A DNA stretch of 64,000 nt from an uncultured Novosphingobium sp. (lineage in GTDB: Bacteria > Pseudomonadota > Alphaproteobacteria > Sphingomonadales > Sphingomonadaceae): contig CALKVF010000006.1 in NCBI GenBank assembly GCA_937996535.1, positions 1 through 64,000 on the forward strand. Reading direction: 5' to 3'. The notes under the pieces are model-generated. The model was not told the origin of the DNA and made no database searches. It saw only the letters and a list, made by a program, of their open reading frames with translations. This document shows, piece after piece, positions 53,057 to 61,661 of the stretch. Every line of letters begins with the position of its first letter. Within the stretch, counting starts at the first letter, position 1. The position numbers were made by a program, and so were the translations under genes.

Positions 53057-53680
53057 GTGATTTACGACCTCGCGATCGGGGACTGCGGCCTTGCCCCGCT
53101 GCTGCTCGCCAGCAGCATCCTGAAAGCACGACCGGGGCTGCGGCTGGCGATCTTCACGCGCGATGCGCAGCCCGGCGGGGACTGCCTCGAACTGGTCCTG
53201 CCCGAGCGGCTGGCGCCCGCGCTGCAAGACCTGATCGAGCCGATCGTGGTGCGCAGCTGGCCCGGCTATGTGCTGCGCCGCGATGGCCAGATGATCGAAC
53301 GCGCAGCCCCGGTCTGGCTGCTCGATCCGGTGCAGTTGCAGCTCGAACTGGAACTGTTGACCAATCCGCCGAGCTTCGTCGGGGCAGAGGCGCTGACATC
53401 GGCGCGCGAGGTGATCACCCTACCCGCCGGGCCGATCCGGGTGCGCGCGGCCCAGATCATCGGGGCAGAGGCGCTTGCCGGGCTGACCGTGCCGGTCCTT
53501 GCCGACTTCGACGTTGCCAGCGGCGAGGCTGCGTTCCTGCAATATATCCCGCTGGGCGACGAGCGGGTGGCGGTGTGCAGCGTCCACGCCAGCGATGATG
53601 ACGGCGATGACCGCAGCCCCGAAGCCATCCTGTCGGCGCGCTGGGACATGGTGGCGCAGATCGCCGAAAGCGTGGCCTGA
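53057..53680 (+). CDS. Short, degenerate lycopene-cyclase (CrtY)-like protein
   Basis: The GTG at 53057 follows AGAGG and gives 207 residues; the frame is open from 52961. The start VIYDLAIGDCGLAPLLLASS lines up with the FAD-binding start of CrtY, but the GGGLAG loop is replaced by GDCGLA. The stretches RLAIFTRDAQPGGD and IEPIVVRSWPGYVLRRDGQ, and FLQYIPLGDERVAVCSVHAS near the end, follow CrtY order. It is about half the usual length of 380-400 residues, so FAD binding and cyclase activity are doubtful. It may be a shrunken paralogue with another job. Confidence 0.55.
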   Translation: MIYDLAIGDCGLAPLLLASSILKARPGLRLAIFTRDAQPGGDCLELVLPERLAPALQDLIEPIVVRSWPGYVLRRDGQMIERAAPVWLLDPVQLQLELELLTNPPSFVGAEALTSAREVITLPAGPIRVRAAQIIGAEALAGLTVPVLADFDVASGEAAFLQYIPLGDERVAVCSVHASDDDGDDRSPEAILSARWDMVAQIAESVA

Positions 53681-53759
53681 GCCCACCAGGCGACCGGCAA
53701 TTGCACCGTCCGCCGCGAACGGGCTTGCATGGCGCCCGCGCCCCGGCCAAGCAGCCGCG

Positions 53760-54212
53760 ATGCGAATTGCCCTTTTCGAGCCGGAGATTGCCGGGAACGT
53801 CGGCGCCATTCTGCGGCTGGGCGCGTGCCTGGGCGCCGCAGTGGACCTGATCGAGCCGCTGGGCTTTGCCTGGGACGATCGCCGCGTGCGCCGGGCGGCG
53901 ATGGACTACATCGATCACGTGACCATCGCCCGGCACGCCAGCTTCGACGCGTTCCGCGCGAGCATCGGTTCAAGCCGGCTGGTGCTGTTCAGCACCAAGA
54001 CCAGCCAGTCCGCCTATGAATTTGCCTTCCGGGCAGACGACGTACTGCTGTTCGGCAAGGAAAGCGCCGGAGTGCCGCAAGCCGTTTCCGACAGCTGCGA
54101 GGCCCGGATCCGCCTGCCAATGCGGCCCGAAGTGCGCTCGATGAACCTCGCCACTTCAGCCGCGCTGGCGCTGGGCGAAGCCCTGCGCCAAACCGCTACC
54201 CTACCCGGCTGA
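53760..54212 (+). CDS. trmL: tRNA (cytidine(34)-2'-O)-methyltransferase
   Basis: The ATG at 53760 gives 150 residues, the normal TrmL length. The SPOUT knot motifs are clear: IALFEPEIAGNVGAILRLGA near the start, LLFGKESAGVPQ and MRSMNLATSAALAL-type ending (VRSMNLATSAALALGEAL). TrmL methylates the wobble base of certain leucine tRNAs. It stands alone, convergent with a TetR gene. Confidence 0.92.
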   Translation: MRIALFEPEIAGNVGAILRLGACLGAAVDLIEPLGFAWDDRRVRRAAMDYIDHVTIARHASFDAFRASIGSSRLVLFSTKTSQSAYEFAFRADDVLLFGKESAGVPQAVSDSCEARIRLPMRPEVRSMNLATSAALALGEALRQTATLPG

Positions 54213-54222
54213 TCGCCAGCGG

Positions 54223-54831
54223 TCAGGCAAAGATCCGGTAGAGCACCTTCATCACGATATCGCTCCAACCCTCGGGGTCCGCGGGATCGTTCGACACTTC
54301 GTCGATCAGCTTGCCGAAAGTATAAGCCTGGATGAAGGTCGCGGCGGCCTTGGGGTCGAAATCGGAGTTGAACCAGCCGCGTTCCTGGCAGGCCACGAAC
54401 ATCGCGGTAAAGGCGCCGGTCATGCGGGCCTGCTCGGCCGCGATCCGCGCCATCAGCCGGGGGCGATGCTCGGCCAGCGCCAGCAGCCGCGCCCGGCGGA
54501 ACCGGATCGAACGCCGCGCCTCCGACTGGGTATCGGCAAGGATCTGGCGAAAGCCCTCGAGGAACGCGTCGCGGTCCGCCGCCGTGTCCAGATGGGCGCT
54601 GATCACGGCCACGCTGGCATTGACGCCGGCCGCAAACATTTCAGCTAAAGCCGTTTCGATGAGGTCGTTAAAGTCCTCATAATGATAATAAAGTGATCCC
54701 TTCACGATGCCGGATTCGGCCAAAACCATGTCGACAGTGATATCGTCGATCGAGTGCTTGCCAATCAGTTCGCAGGCCGTTTCAAGCAAGCGTTGACGGG
54801 TGGGATGAATTTTCTTGTTGGGCATATTCAT
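54223..54831 (-). CDS. TetR-family transcriptional regulator
   Basis: From the ATG at 54831 the protein has 202 residues; in-frame ATGs at 54825 and 54858 are also possible. The N-terminal helix-turn-helix (about 10-55) reads RLLETACELIGKHSIDDITV and ESGIVKGSLYYHYEDF. The C-terminal part binds an unknown ligand. It diverges from the acyl-CoA dehydrogenase gene at 55018 and probably represses it in response to an acyl-CoA or a drug-like compound. Confidence 0.9.
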   Translation of the reverse strand: MNMPNKKIHPTRQRLLETACELIGKHSIDDITVDMVLAESGIVKGSLYYHYEDFNDLIETALAEMFAAGVNASVAVISAHLDTAADRDAFLEGFRQILADTQSEARRSIRFRRARLLALAEHRPRLMARIAAEQARMTGAFTAMFVACQERGWFNSDFDPKAAATFIQAYTFGKLIDEVSNDPADPEGWSDIVMKVLYRIFA

Positions 54832-55017
54832 TTTTGGAAAAATTTCGTGACTATTCATTGGCTGTGCCAAATCGCGGCGCAACTTAAATTTACCGCCCCT
54901 AGTGTCCAGTTTGATTGATGACAATGACCATCCGGGATCCCGCCCACATCGCATAACCACGGCGAACACCGCCTGGCAGACCTCCGGCCACGCCCGAGGC
55001 GCCGATCGGAGAGTGCG

Positions 55018-56292
55018 ATGGATTTCGACTATTCAGACCGGGTCAACGATCTGCGCCGGCAGCTTGAGGACTTTCTCGATCGCTACATGCTGCCCTACAA
55101 TGCCGAATGGCAGCGCGAAACCGCCGCCGGGCGCTATCCCATGCACATCATGGAACCGCTCAAGCAGATCGCGCGGGCGGACGGGCTGTGGAACCTGTTC
55201 CTGCCGGAGCTGCGCGATGACGAACCCGGCACCCGGCTGACCAATCTCGAATACGCCCCGCTGGCCGAAATCATGGGCCGGCTGCCGTGGGCCTCGGAAG
55301 CCTTCAACTGCAATGCCCCGGATTCGGGCAACATGGAACTGCTCCACCTGTTCGCCACGCCCCAGCAGCGCGCGCAGTGGCTGGTCCCGTCGCTCGACGG
55401 CACGATCCGGTCGTGCTTCGCGATGAGCGAGCCCGATGTCGCCTCGTCCGATGCCACCAATATCCGCACCTCGATCCGCCGGGTGGGCGACGAATATGTG
55501 ATCAACGGGCGCAAGTGGTTCATCACCGGGCCGCTGCACCCCTTGTGCAAATTCGTCATCGTCATGGGCCTGACCGACAGCGATGGCAGCGCGCCCAAGC
55601 ACCAGCAGCATTCGATGGTGATCGTGCCGATGGACACCCCGGGGCTGACCGTAGTGCGCAACATCCCGATCCTGCACCACCTCGCGATCGACGGGCAGTG
55701 CGAGCTGCTGTTCCGCGATTGCCGGGTGCCGGCGGCCAATATCCTGGGGGCCGAGGGCGAAGGTTTTGCGCTCGCCCAGGCGCGGCTTGGGCCAGGGCGC
55801 ATCCACCACTGCATGCGCACCATCGGCCAGTGCGAACTCGCGCTCGACCTGATGTGCGAACGCGCGCTCGAACGCCGCGCCTTTGGCAAGTCGATCTCCA
55901 ACTATGCCAATGTGCAGGACTGGATTGCCCAGTCGCGGATCGACATCGACATGGCCCGCCTGCTGGTGCTGCGCGCCGCAGCCAAGCTCGATGCGCTGGG
56001 CAACAAGGCGGCCAAGGTCGACGTGTCAGCGATCAAGGTGGTCGCCGCCCAGCTCCAGACCCGGGTGCTTGACCGGGCAATCCAGATCTTTGGCGCGATG
56101 GGGCTGACCTCGGACACGCCGCTGGCGTTCTTCTTCACCTGGGGCCGGGCGCTGCACCTGTTCGACGGCCCGGATGAGGTGCACCTGCGGATGGTGGCGC
56201 GCAGCGAACTCACCCGCGTGGGCGAACAGCTCGGCCGCAACACCCGATATTACACGCTGCCCGAGCAACTTGAGGCACCATCAGAACACTGA
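55018..56292 (+). CDS. Acyl-CoA dehydrogenase family protein
   Basis: This 424-residue flavoenzyme has the acyl-CoA dehydrogenase blocks: FAMSEPDVASSDATN, NGRKWFITGPLHPLCK, LGPGRIHHCMR, AFGKSISNYANVQDWIA and the C-terminal FDGPDEVHLRMVARSEL, close to the ACAD10/11 branch. It should remove two hydrogens from an acyl-CoA and pass electrons to ETF. It is under the divergent TetR regulator. The substrate is unknown. Confidence 0.9.
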   Translation: MDFDYSDRVNDLRRQLEDFLDRYMLPYNAEWQRETAAGRYPMHIMEPLKQIARADGLWNLFLPELRDDEPGTRLTNLEYAPLAEIMGRLPWASEAFNCNAPDSGNMELLHLFATPQQRAQWLVPSLDGTIRSCFAMSEPDVASSDATNIRTSIRRVGDEYVINGRKWFITGPLHPLCKFVIVMGLTDSDGSAPKHQQHSMVIVPMDTPGLTVVRNIPILHHLAIDGQCELLFRDCRVPAANILGAEGEGFALAQARLGPGRIHHCMRTIGQCELALDLMCERALERRAFGKSISNYANVQDWIAQSRIDIDMARLLVLRAAAKLDALGNKAAKVDVSAIKVVAAQLQTRVLDRAIQIFGAMGLTSDTPLAFFFTWGRALHLFDGPDEVHLRMVARSELTRVGEQLGRNTRYYTLPEQLEAPSEH

Positions 56293-56382
56293 AAAGGCAG
56301 GATTACTGCGCGTTCTGCACAGCTGCGTCGCCCCTTCCGCTTTCGTCATGCCGCCCGCGGCTGTATCGGCGCAGCGAAGGAC

Positions 56383-56601
56383 ATGACCATGATTTACGAC
56401 CGCATCCGATCCTTTGTTGAGCGCCTCTCGCCCGAACTGGTGTGCGATGCCTGCGTGGTCGATCGTCTTGCGCTCAGCGCCGAGCAGATGCCTGCCAGCG
56501 CGATCAACGAGCTGACCGGAAATCCCGAGTTCGAACGCCAGGTCGGGGACTGCGCACTGTGCGGCACCGCCACCCAGGCGATCCGCCGCAAGGGCCGCTG
56601 A
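56383..56601 (+). CDS. Small protein with two CxxC pairs
   Basis: This 72-residue protein has C21-x2-C24 (LVCDACVVD) and C57-x2-C60 (GDCALCGTA), a layout typical of a small zinc-binding ribbon. A GAAGGA site precedes the ATG. The rest is helical and charged. It lies between the dehydrogenase and the convergent trhO. I know no function; nucleic-acid or protein binding through zinc is likely. Confidence 0.7.
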   Translation: MTMIYDRIRSFVERLSPELVCDACVVDRLALSAEQMPASAINELTGNPEFERQVGDCALCGTATQAIRRKGR

Positions 56602-56605
56602 CAGC

Positions 56606-57562
56606 CTAGTTTTCACCCGCTGCCGGAAAGGCCGCGCCAACGTGCGCGCTGCCGCGCTGCGCCGCCCGCAGTTCCTGACGCTGACGCTCGCGGTAGCTTG
56701 CGCGCTGCTCATCGCTGCGTGATGCGTGGCAGGCGGGGCAGCTCACCCCGTCCTCATACAGCGGCGAGGCGCGATCAGCCTCGCTCACCGGGCAGCGGCA
56801 GGCATGGCACAGGCCATAGGAGCCAAGCGCCAGCCCGTGGCCGACCGCGACCCGCTGGTCGAACACGAAGCATTCGCCCTCCCACAGGCTTTGCTCCTGC
56901 GGGATCGTTTCGAGGTATTTGAGGATCCCGCCTTGCAGGTGGAACACCTCGTCCACGCCTTCGGCCTTGAGAAACGCGGTCGACTTTTCGCAGCGGATCC
57001 CGCCGGTGCAATACATCGCGACCTTGGGCGTGCGCCCCTGCCCCAGCAGCGCCTCGCGCTGGGCGCGGAACCAGGCGGGAAAATCGCGGAACGTGGCGGT
57101 CTTGGGATCGATTGCCCCGGCAAAGGAGCCAATCGCCACTTCGTAATCGTTGCGGGTGTCGATTACCACGGTATCGGGATCGGCGATCAGCGCGTTCCAG
57201 TCCTCGGGCGCCACGTAAGTGCCGACGCTGGCCAGCGGATCGATCCCGGCCACGCCCATGGTCACGATCTCGCGCTTCAGGCGCACTTTCATGCGGTGAA
57301 ACGGCATCGCATCGGCGTGCGAGAACTTGACCTCCAGCGCGGCGCAGCCCGGCAGAGTGCGGATATGTTCGAGCACGCGGGCAATGCCCTGCTCCGACCC
57401 GGCAATCGTGCCATTGATCCCCTCACCCGCCAGCAACAGCGTGCCCTTGACCCCCTGATCAAGGCACAGCTGCAACAGCGGCGCGCGCAGCGCCGCGCAA
57501 TCGGCAAACGGCGTGAACTGATAGAGCGCCGCAACGCAGGTCGGCTGAAGATCATCGTGCAT
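56606..57562 (-). CDS. trhO: tRNA uridine(34) hydroxylase (rhodanese family)
   Basis: The ATG at 57562 gives 318 residues; an ATG four codons upstream is also possible. It has the YceA/TrhO order: an N-terminal acylphosphatase-like domain ([17 protein letters not shown]), a rhodanese domain with the active Cys in [11 protein letters not shown], and a C-terminal Cys-rich zinc part ([16 protein letters not shown]). It uses O2 to make 5-hydroxyuridine at the wobble position of tRNAs. The short gap to the small CxxC gene is convergent. Confidence 0.94.
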   Translation of the reverse strand: MHDDLQPTCVAALYQFTPFADCAALRAPLLQLCLDQGVKGTLLLAGEGINGTIAGSEQGIARVLEHIRTLPGCAALEVKFSHADAMPFHRMKVRLKREIVTMGVAGIDPLASVGTYVAPEDWNALIADPDTVVIDTRNDYEVAIGSFAGAIDPKTATFRDFPAWFRAQREALLGQGRTPKVAMYCTGGIRCEKSTAFLKAEGVDEVFHLQGGILKYLETIPQEQSLWEGECFVFDQRVAVGHGLALGSYGLCHACRCPVSEADRASPLYEDGVSCPACHASRSDEQRASYRERQRQELRAAQRGSAHVGAAFPAAGEN

Positions 57563-57626
57563 GGCGCGCGCCATAGCGCGATCTTGCAGCCAATGGCACT
57601 CCCTCTGTTAAACAGCGGCGGTCAGA

Positions 57627-59324
57627 TCAGGCCGACACCAGATCACCCGCCAGCCGGTCGCGCAGTTCGCGTTTCAGGAACTTGCCGCTGGCATTGCGCG
57701 GCAGGGCTTCGTCCATGAACCAGACGTGGCGCGGCACCTTGTGCCGGGCGATGTGGCGTTCGCAATCGGCGCGCAGTGCTTCGGCGCTCAGGCTTTCGCC
57801 GGGCTTGAGCACCACGGCCACGGCCACATCCTCGCCCAGCCGTTCATCCGGCACGCCGAACACACAGCATTCGGCCACGGCCGGGTGGCGATAGATCGCG
57901 GCTTCGACTTCGGCGCAATAGACGTTCTCGCCCCCGCGCAGGACCATGTCCTTCTTGCGGTCGACGATGAAGATAAAACCGTTTTCGTCGATCCGGGCGA
58001 CGTCGCCGGTGTGCAGCCAGCCATCGGTGATCGACGAGGCGGTTGCCTCGGGCCGGTTGATGTAACCCTTGATCACCGAGGAGCCCTTGACCCACAGTTC
58101 GCCTACCTGGCCCTCGGCCACGGTGTTGCCATCGTCATCGACGCACTTGGCTTCGAAATTGGGCATATAGGGCCCGGCGCTGTCGGGCTTGTCGACGAAG
58201 AAATCGCCCGCGATCGAGGTGATGATCCCGCAGGTTTCGGTCATGCCATAGCCGGTGCTGGGCCGCGCGCTGGTGACCTTTTCCTCGATCTTGAGCACCA
58301 GATCAGGCGGCACCTGCGCGCCCCCGCCCGCCAGCGAGGCAAGGCTGGAGGTATCGCGGGTCAGGAAATCGGGGTGGTTGATCACCTCGCGCGCCATCAC
58401 CGGCACGCCGCTCATCGAGCTGACACGCTCCTTTTCGATCAGGCGCAGCGCCTCACCCGCGTCCCAGCGGTACATCAGCACCAGCGTGCCGCCGACCGCG
58501 GTAGTGGCATAGGCGCCGCAATTGTTGGCGGTGACATGGAACAGCGGCGTGGTCACCAGCAGCACCGGGATCGGCGCTTCGGCGGGCGGAGCAACCCCGG
58601 TGGCGCGTTCTGTCGCCAGCGCAGACGACGCGCCCGCGTAAAGCATGTTCATGAGATTGGCGACGCAGCCACGGTGGGTCAGCTGGGCGCCCTTGGGATG
58701 CCCGGTGGTGCCCGAGGTGTAAAAAATGCAGGCATCGCTGTCGGGATCGACCGTCACCTGCGGCATCGCGCCGCCGTGGGCGATCACCTCGGTCCAGGGA
58801 ACAACCCCAGCCTCGGCCCCGGAGAGCCGCACTCCGACCACCTGCATCGCCGGGTCGATGCCCTCGCAGCCGCGCAGGCGTTCCAGCCGCTCGCCATCGA
58901 GGATGATCGCGCGCGGGCGGGAATCGTTCAGCGCATAGGCCATTTCCTCGCTGGTCCACCACGCGTTCATCCCCACCACGGCAATCCCGGTCGAGACGCA
59001 GGCCCAATAGGCCACCAGCCATTCGGGATAGTTGCGCATAGCGATCGCCACGCGGTCCCCGGCGGCGATCCTCTGCTCGGCCAGCCAGGCGGCGACAGCG
59101 TTTACCTGGGCATGGGTCTGGGCATAGGTCAGCCGGTCATCGCCATAGACGAGATAGGGGCGATCGGCGAACTGCATGGTCGACAGCCAGAACTCGCGTA
59201 CGCTGGGCGGCGCGTTCTTGTAGGTGCGCAGCCGATTGCCCAGCACCGCCGCCTCGACGATTTCAAAAGCCCCGCCGGGCCCGGTCAGTTCTTCACGCGC
59301 CTGCTTCAGTTCGTTGTAATGCAT
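57627..59324 (-). CDS. Acyl-CoA synthetase (AMP-binding)
   Basis: The ATG at 59324 gives 565 residues with the adenylate-forming motifs YTSGTTGHPKGAQ, GYGMTETCG, and the C-terminal lysine in RNASGKFLKRELR. It resembles long/medium-chain or aromatic acyl-CoA ligases. It activates a carboxylic acid with ATP and CoA. It lies near the TetR-flanked module at 60577-64000 and shares a 12-base upstream motif with it. The substrate is unknown. Confidence 0.92.
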   Translation of the reverse strand: MHYNELKQAREELTGPGGAFEIVEAAVLGNRLRTYKNAPPSVREFWLSTMQFADRPYLVYGDDRLTYAQTHAQVNAVAAWLAEQRIAAGDRVAIAMRNYPEWLVAYWACVSTGIAVVGMNAWWTSEEMAYALNDSRPRAIILDGERLERLRGCEGIDPAMQVVGVRLSGAEAGVVPWTEVIAHGGAMPQVTVDPDSDACIFYTSGTTGHPKGAQLTHRGCVANLMNMLYAGASSALATERATGVAPPAEAPIPVLLVTTPLFHVTANNCGAYATTAVGGTLVLMYRWDAGEALRLIEKERVSSMSGVPVMAREVINHPDFLTRDTSSLASLAGGGAQVPPDLVLKIEEKVTSARPSTGYGMTETCGIITSIAGDFFVDKPDSAGPYMPNFEAKCVDDDGNTVAEGQVGELWVKGSSVIKGYINRPEATASSITDGWLHTGDVARIDENGFIFIVDRKKDMVLRGGENVYCAEVEAAIYRHPAVAECCVFGVPDERLGEDVAVAVVLKPGESLSAEALRADCERHIARHKVPRHVWFMDEALPRNASGKFLKRELRDRLAGDLVSA

Positions 59325-59343
59325 CACTCTCGCCCATCAGATT

Positions 59344-59363
59344 CTATTTGTTTGCAGGCTTGC
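59344..59363. promoter_or_regulatory. Possible operator upstream of the acyl-CoA synthetase
   Basis: TTGCAGGCTTGC (59352-59363) recurs at 63436-63447 before the ThDP gene, and the minus-strand TGCAAACAAATAG (59344-59356) matches 26496-26508. It overlaps a possible -10 TAGAAT (59341-59346, minus strand). Chance matches of this length are not rare, so this is tentative. Confidence 0.3.
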
Positions 59364-59407
59364 ATGGCGCGGCCCGGGCGGCAAGTCCCGTTTCGCAACT
59401 GGATGCG

Positions 59408-60565
59408 TCAAACCGCCCTGCGGAATGCGGCGAGCCGTTCCACCGCCTGATCCAGCGTCGCATCCTGCTTGGCAAAGCACAGCCGCAGATAGCCCTGCTC
59501 CGCCCGCTCGGCGTAGAGGGCCGAAACCGGGATCGAGGCCACCCCGGCCTCACGGATCAGGCGTTCGGCCACGGCGGCATCGTCGGCCGGGAGGCCCGAG
59601 GCGGCGAGATCCGCAATCACGAACCAGGTGCCCTGGGCGGGCAGCAGCGCAAAGCCGGCAGCGGTCAGCCCGCTCACCAGCCGCTCGCGCGCGGCGGCAT
59701 AGCGGGCGCGGTGCGCGGCGAACCATGCGCTTGGCAGGGCCAGACCTTCGGCGGCGGCCCATTGCAGCGGAGTGGCGGTGGTGAAGGTCAGGAACTGGTG
59801 CCGGTCGGCAATCGCCGCTGCAATTGCGGGCGCGGCCACCACCCAGCCGACCTTCCAGCCGGTCAGCGAAAAGATCTTGCCGGCCGAGCCGACCTTGATC
59901 GCGCGGCGGCGCAGGCTGGGGACCGCGAGCGGCGAGACGTGCCGCGCCCCATCATAAAGCATCCCCTCCCAGACCTCGTCGCACAGCACGAAGAAATCGT
60001 GGCGCTCGGCCAGGTCGCCCACCGCTTCGAGCGTGGCGCGGTCCAGCAGGGCGCCGGTCGGATTGTTGGGGGTGTTGAGAATGAGCAGCCGCGTTTTAGA
60101 TGTGATCGCGGCGGCCAGATCATCCAGCGGCAAGGTCCAGTCCGGCGGGGTCAGGCTGACCAGCCGGGCCGTACCCCCGACGCGCTGGACCAGCGGGAGA
60201 TAGGCATCGTAGAGCGGCTGGACGAGGATCACCTCGTCCCCCGGACGGACCAGCGCGAGGATGCTGGCGGCCAGCGCCTCGGTCCCGCCGGAGGTGACAA
60301 CCACTTCATCAATCCCAAGCCCCAGGCCCTGTTCGCGCTGATACCACGCGGCAATTGCGCTGCGCAGTTCAGGCAAGCCGCGCATCGGCGGATACTGGTT
60401 CGACCGCTCGGTCAGCGCCCGCGCCGCAGCCCCGGTCAGCGCGGCGTCCTCGGGCAGATCGGGAAAGCCCTGCCCGAGATTGATCGCGCCGAGATCGCGG
60501 GCAAGCCCCGACATCCGCTCGAAAATCGTGACCGAAGGGGCGGGCAGGCTGTCAATCGCGCTCAT
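59408..60565 (-). CDS. Class I/II PLP-dependent aminotransferase
   Basis: This 385-residue enzyme has the fold-type I motifs INLGQGFPDLPEDA, YPPMRGLPELRSAIA, NTPNNPTGALL, the aspartate in CDEVWEGMLY and the PLP lysine in GSAGKIFSLTGWKVGW. It is closest by eye to methionine/kynurenine/aspartate-type aminotransferases (YbdL, KAT). The gap to the ADH gene is 11 bases, so they are probably co-transcribed. The amino donor and acceptor are not readable. Confidence 0.92.
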   Translation of the reverse strand: MSAIDSLPAPSVTIFERMSGLARDLGAINLGQGFPDLPEDAALTGAAARALTERSNQYPPMRGLPELRSAIAAWYQREQGLGLGIDEVVVTSGGTEALAASILALVRPGDEVILVQPLYDAYLPLVQRVGGTARLVSLTPPDWTLPLDDLAAAITSKTRLLILNTPNNPTGALLDRATLEAVGDLAERHDFFVLCDEVWEGMLYDGARHVSPLAVPSLRRRAIKVGSAGKIFSLTGWKVGWVVAAPAIAAAIADRHQFLTFTTATPLQWAAAEGLALPSAWFAAHRARYAAARERLVSGLTAAGFALLPAQGTWFVIADLAASGLPADDAAVAERLIREAGVASIPVSALYAERAEQGYLRLCFAKQDATLDQAVERLAAFRRAV

Positions 60566-60576
60566 CGCCGCAAAGC

Positions 60577-61650
60577 CTAGGGCTTGACCAGCACCTTGAC
60601 CAGCGCCGGCTCGCTCGACAGGCGGCGGAAGGCATCGGCCACCCCGTCAAGCCCGACCGTGCCCGACAGCACGGTTGAAGCCGCGATCCGCCCTTCGGTG
60701 ATGTTGTGCAGCGTGGCCGCGAATTCCTCCGGGCTATAGCCGAACACGAAATCGAGCCCCATCTGCTTGTTGATCGCGATGCCCGGCTCGAACCGATCGG
60801 TTTCCATGCACACGCCGACCACCACGATCTGCGCGCCCGGAGGCCCGTTTTCGAGCAGCGACTGGATCATGCCGGGCACGCCAACGCATTCGAACACCAC
60901 CGCGGGTCGGCTTTCCTTGCCGGTCATCGCCCAGACCGAGGCTTCGGCCAGGCTCTGCGCCACGCCCAGGCTGGCCCACTGGTCATGCGGCGAACCCTCC
61001 GCCGGGTCGATCACGATGTCGGCGCCCATTGCCTCGGCGGTCTTGCGGCGTTCGGCCGAGAGGTCGGCCGCAACAATTGGGCCAACGCCGCGCAGCTTGA
61101 GCGCGGCGATCACCGCCAGCCCCACCGGGCCGCAGCCAATCACCATGGCCACTGTGCGCGGATCGAGCCGCGCGCGGGCAACCGCGTGTTCACCCACGGC
61201 AAACGGCTCGGTCATCGCGGCCAGATCGACCGGCAGGCCTTCGGGAACCGGCAGCAGCAATTCTTCCTGCAGCACCATCAGTTCCGAAAAGCCGCCGGGG
61301 AACAGGTTCGAATAGCCGACCAGTTCCATCCCCTGCGGCCCGGCGGCAGCGGGAAAGCTGGTGCAGACCGTGCCCGTGGGCAGCCGCCGCGCGGTGTTCT
61401 TGCCATAGTCGAGCACTTCAAAGGCGAACTCGTGTCCAAAGACGATGTCGGCATTGGGATTGAGGTTCGAAAGCGAGCCCGAACGCCGCGACATATCGGC
61501 CATGTGATCGAGATGATGCAGCGCGTGGAGGTCTGATCCGCAGATCCCGCAGGCCAGCGTGCGCACCAGAACCTGCCCTTCGCCGGGCGTGGGTTCGGCA
61601 AAATTGGTATCGAGTTCGAGCGCATTGCCGCGCTTCACAACTGCCTTCAT
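60577..61650 (-). CDS. Zinc-dependent alcohol dehydrogenase (MDR family)
   Basis: The ATG at 61650 has GAGGAGAGG upstream and gives 357 residues. The catalytic zinc site is visible as CGICGSDLHALHH and GHEFAFEVLDYG, and the NAD loop as VIGCGPVGLAVIAALKL. The usual structural-zinc four-Cys lobe is replaced by FPAAAGPQGMELVGYS, so it has no second zinc. It follows the ThDP gene by 11 bases and should oxidise a secondary or hydroxyacyl alcohol, or reduce the matching ketone. The substrate is unknown. Confidence 0.9.
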   Translation of the reverse strand: MKAVVKRGNALELDTNFAEPTPGEGQVLVRTLACGICGSDLHALHHLDHMADMSRRSGSLSNLNPNADIVFGHEFAFEVLDYGKNTARRLPTGTVCTSFPAAAGPQGMELVGYSNLFPGGFSELMVLQEELLLPVPEGLPVDLAAMTEPFAVGEHAVARARLDPRTVAMVIGCGPVGLAVIAALKLRGVGPIVAADLSAERRKTAEAMGADIVIDPAEGSPHDQWASLGVAQSLAEASVWAMTGKESRPAVVFECVGVPGMIQSLLENGPPGAQIVVVGVCMETDRFEPGIAINKQMGLDFVFGYSPEEFAATLHNITEGRIAASTVLSGTVGLDGVADAFRRLSSEPALVKVLVKP

Positions 61651-61661
61651 CGGGCCTCTCC

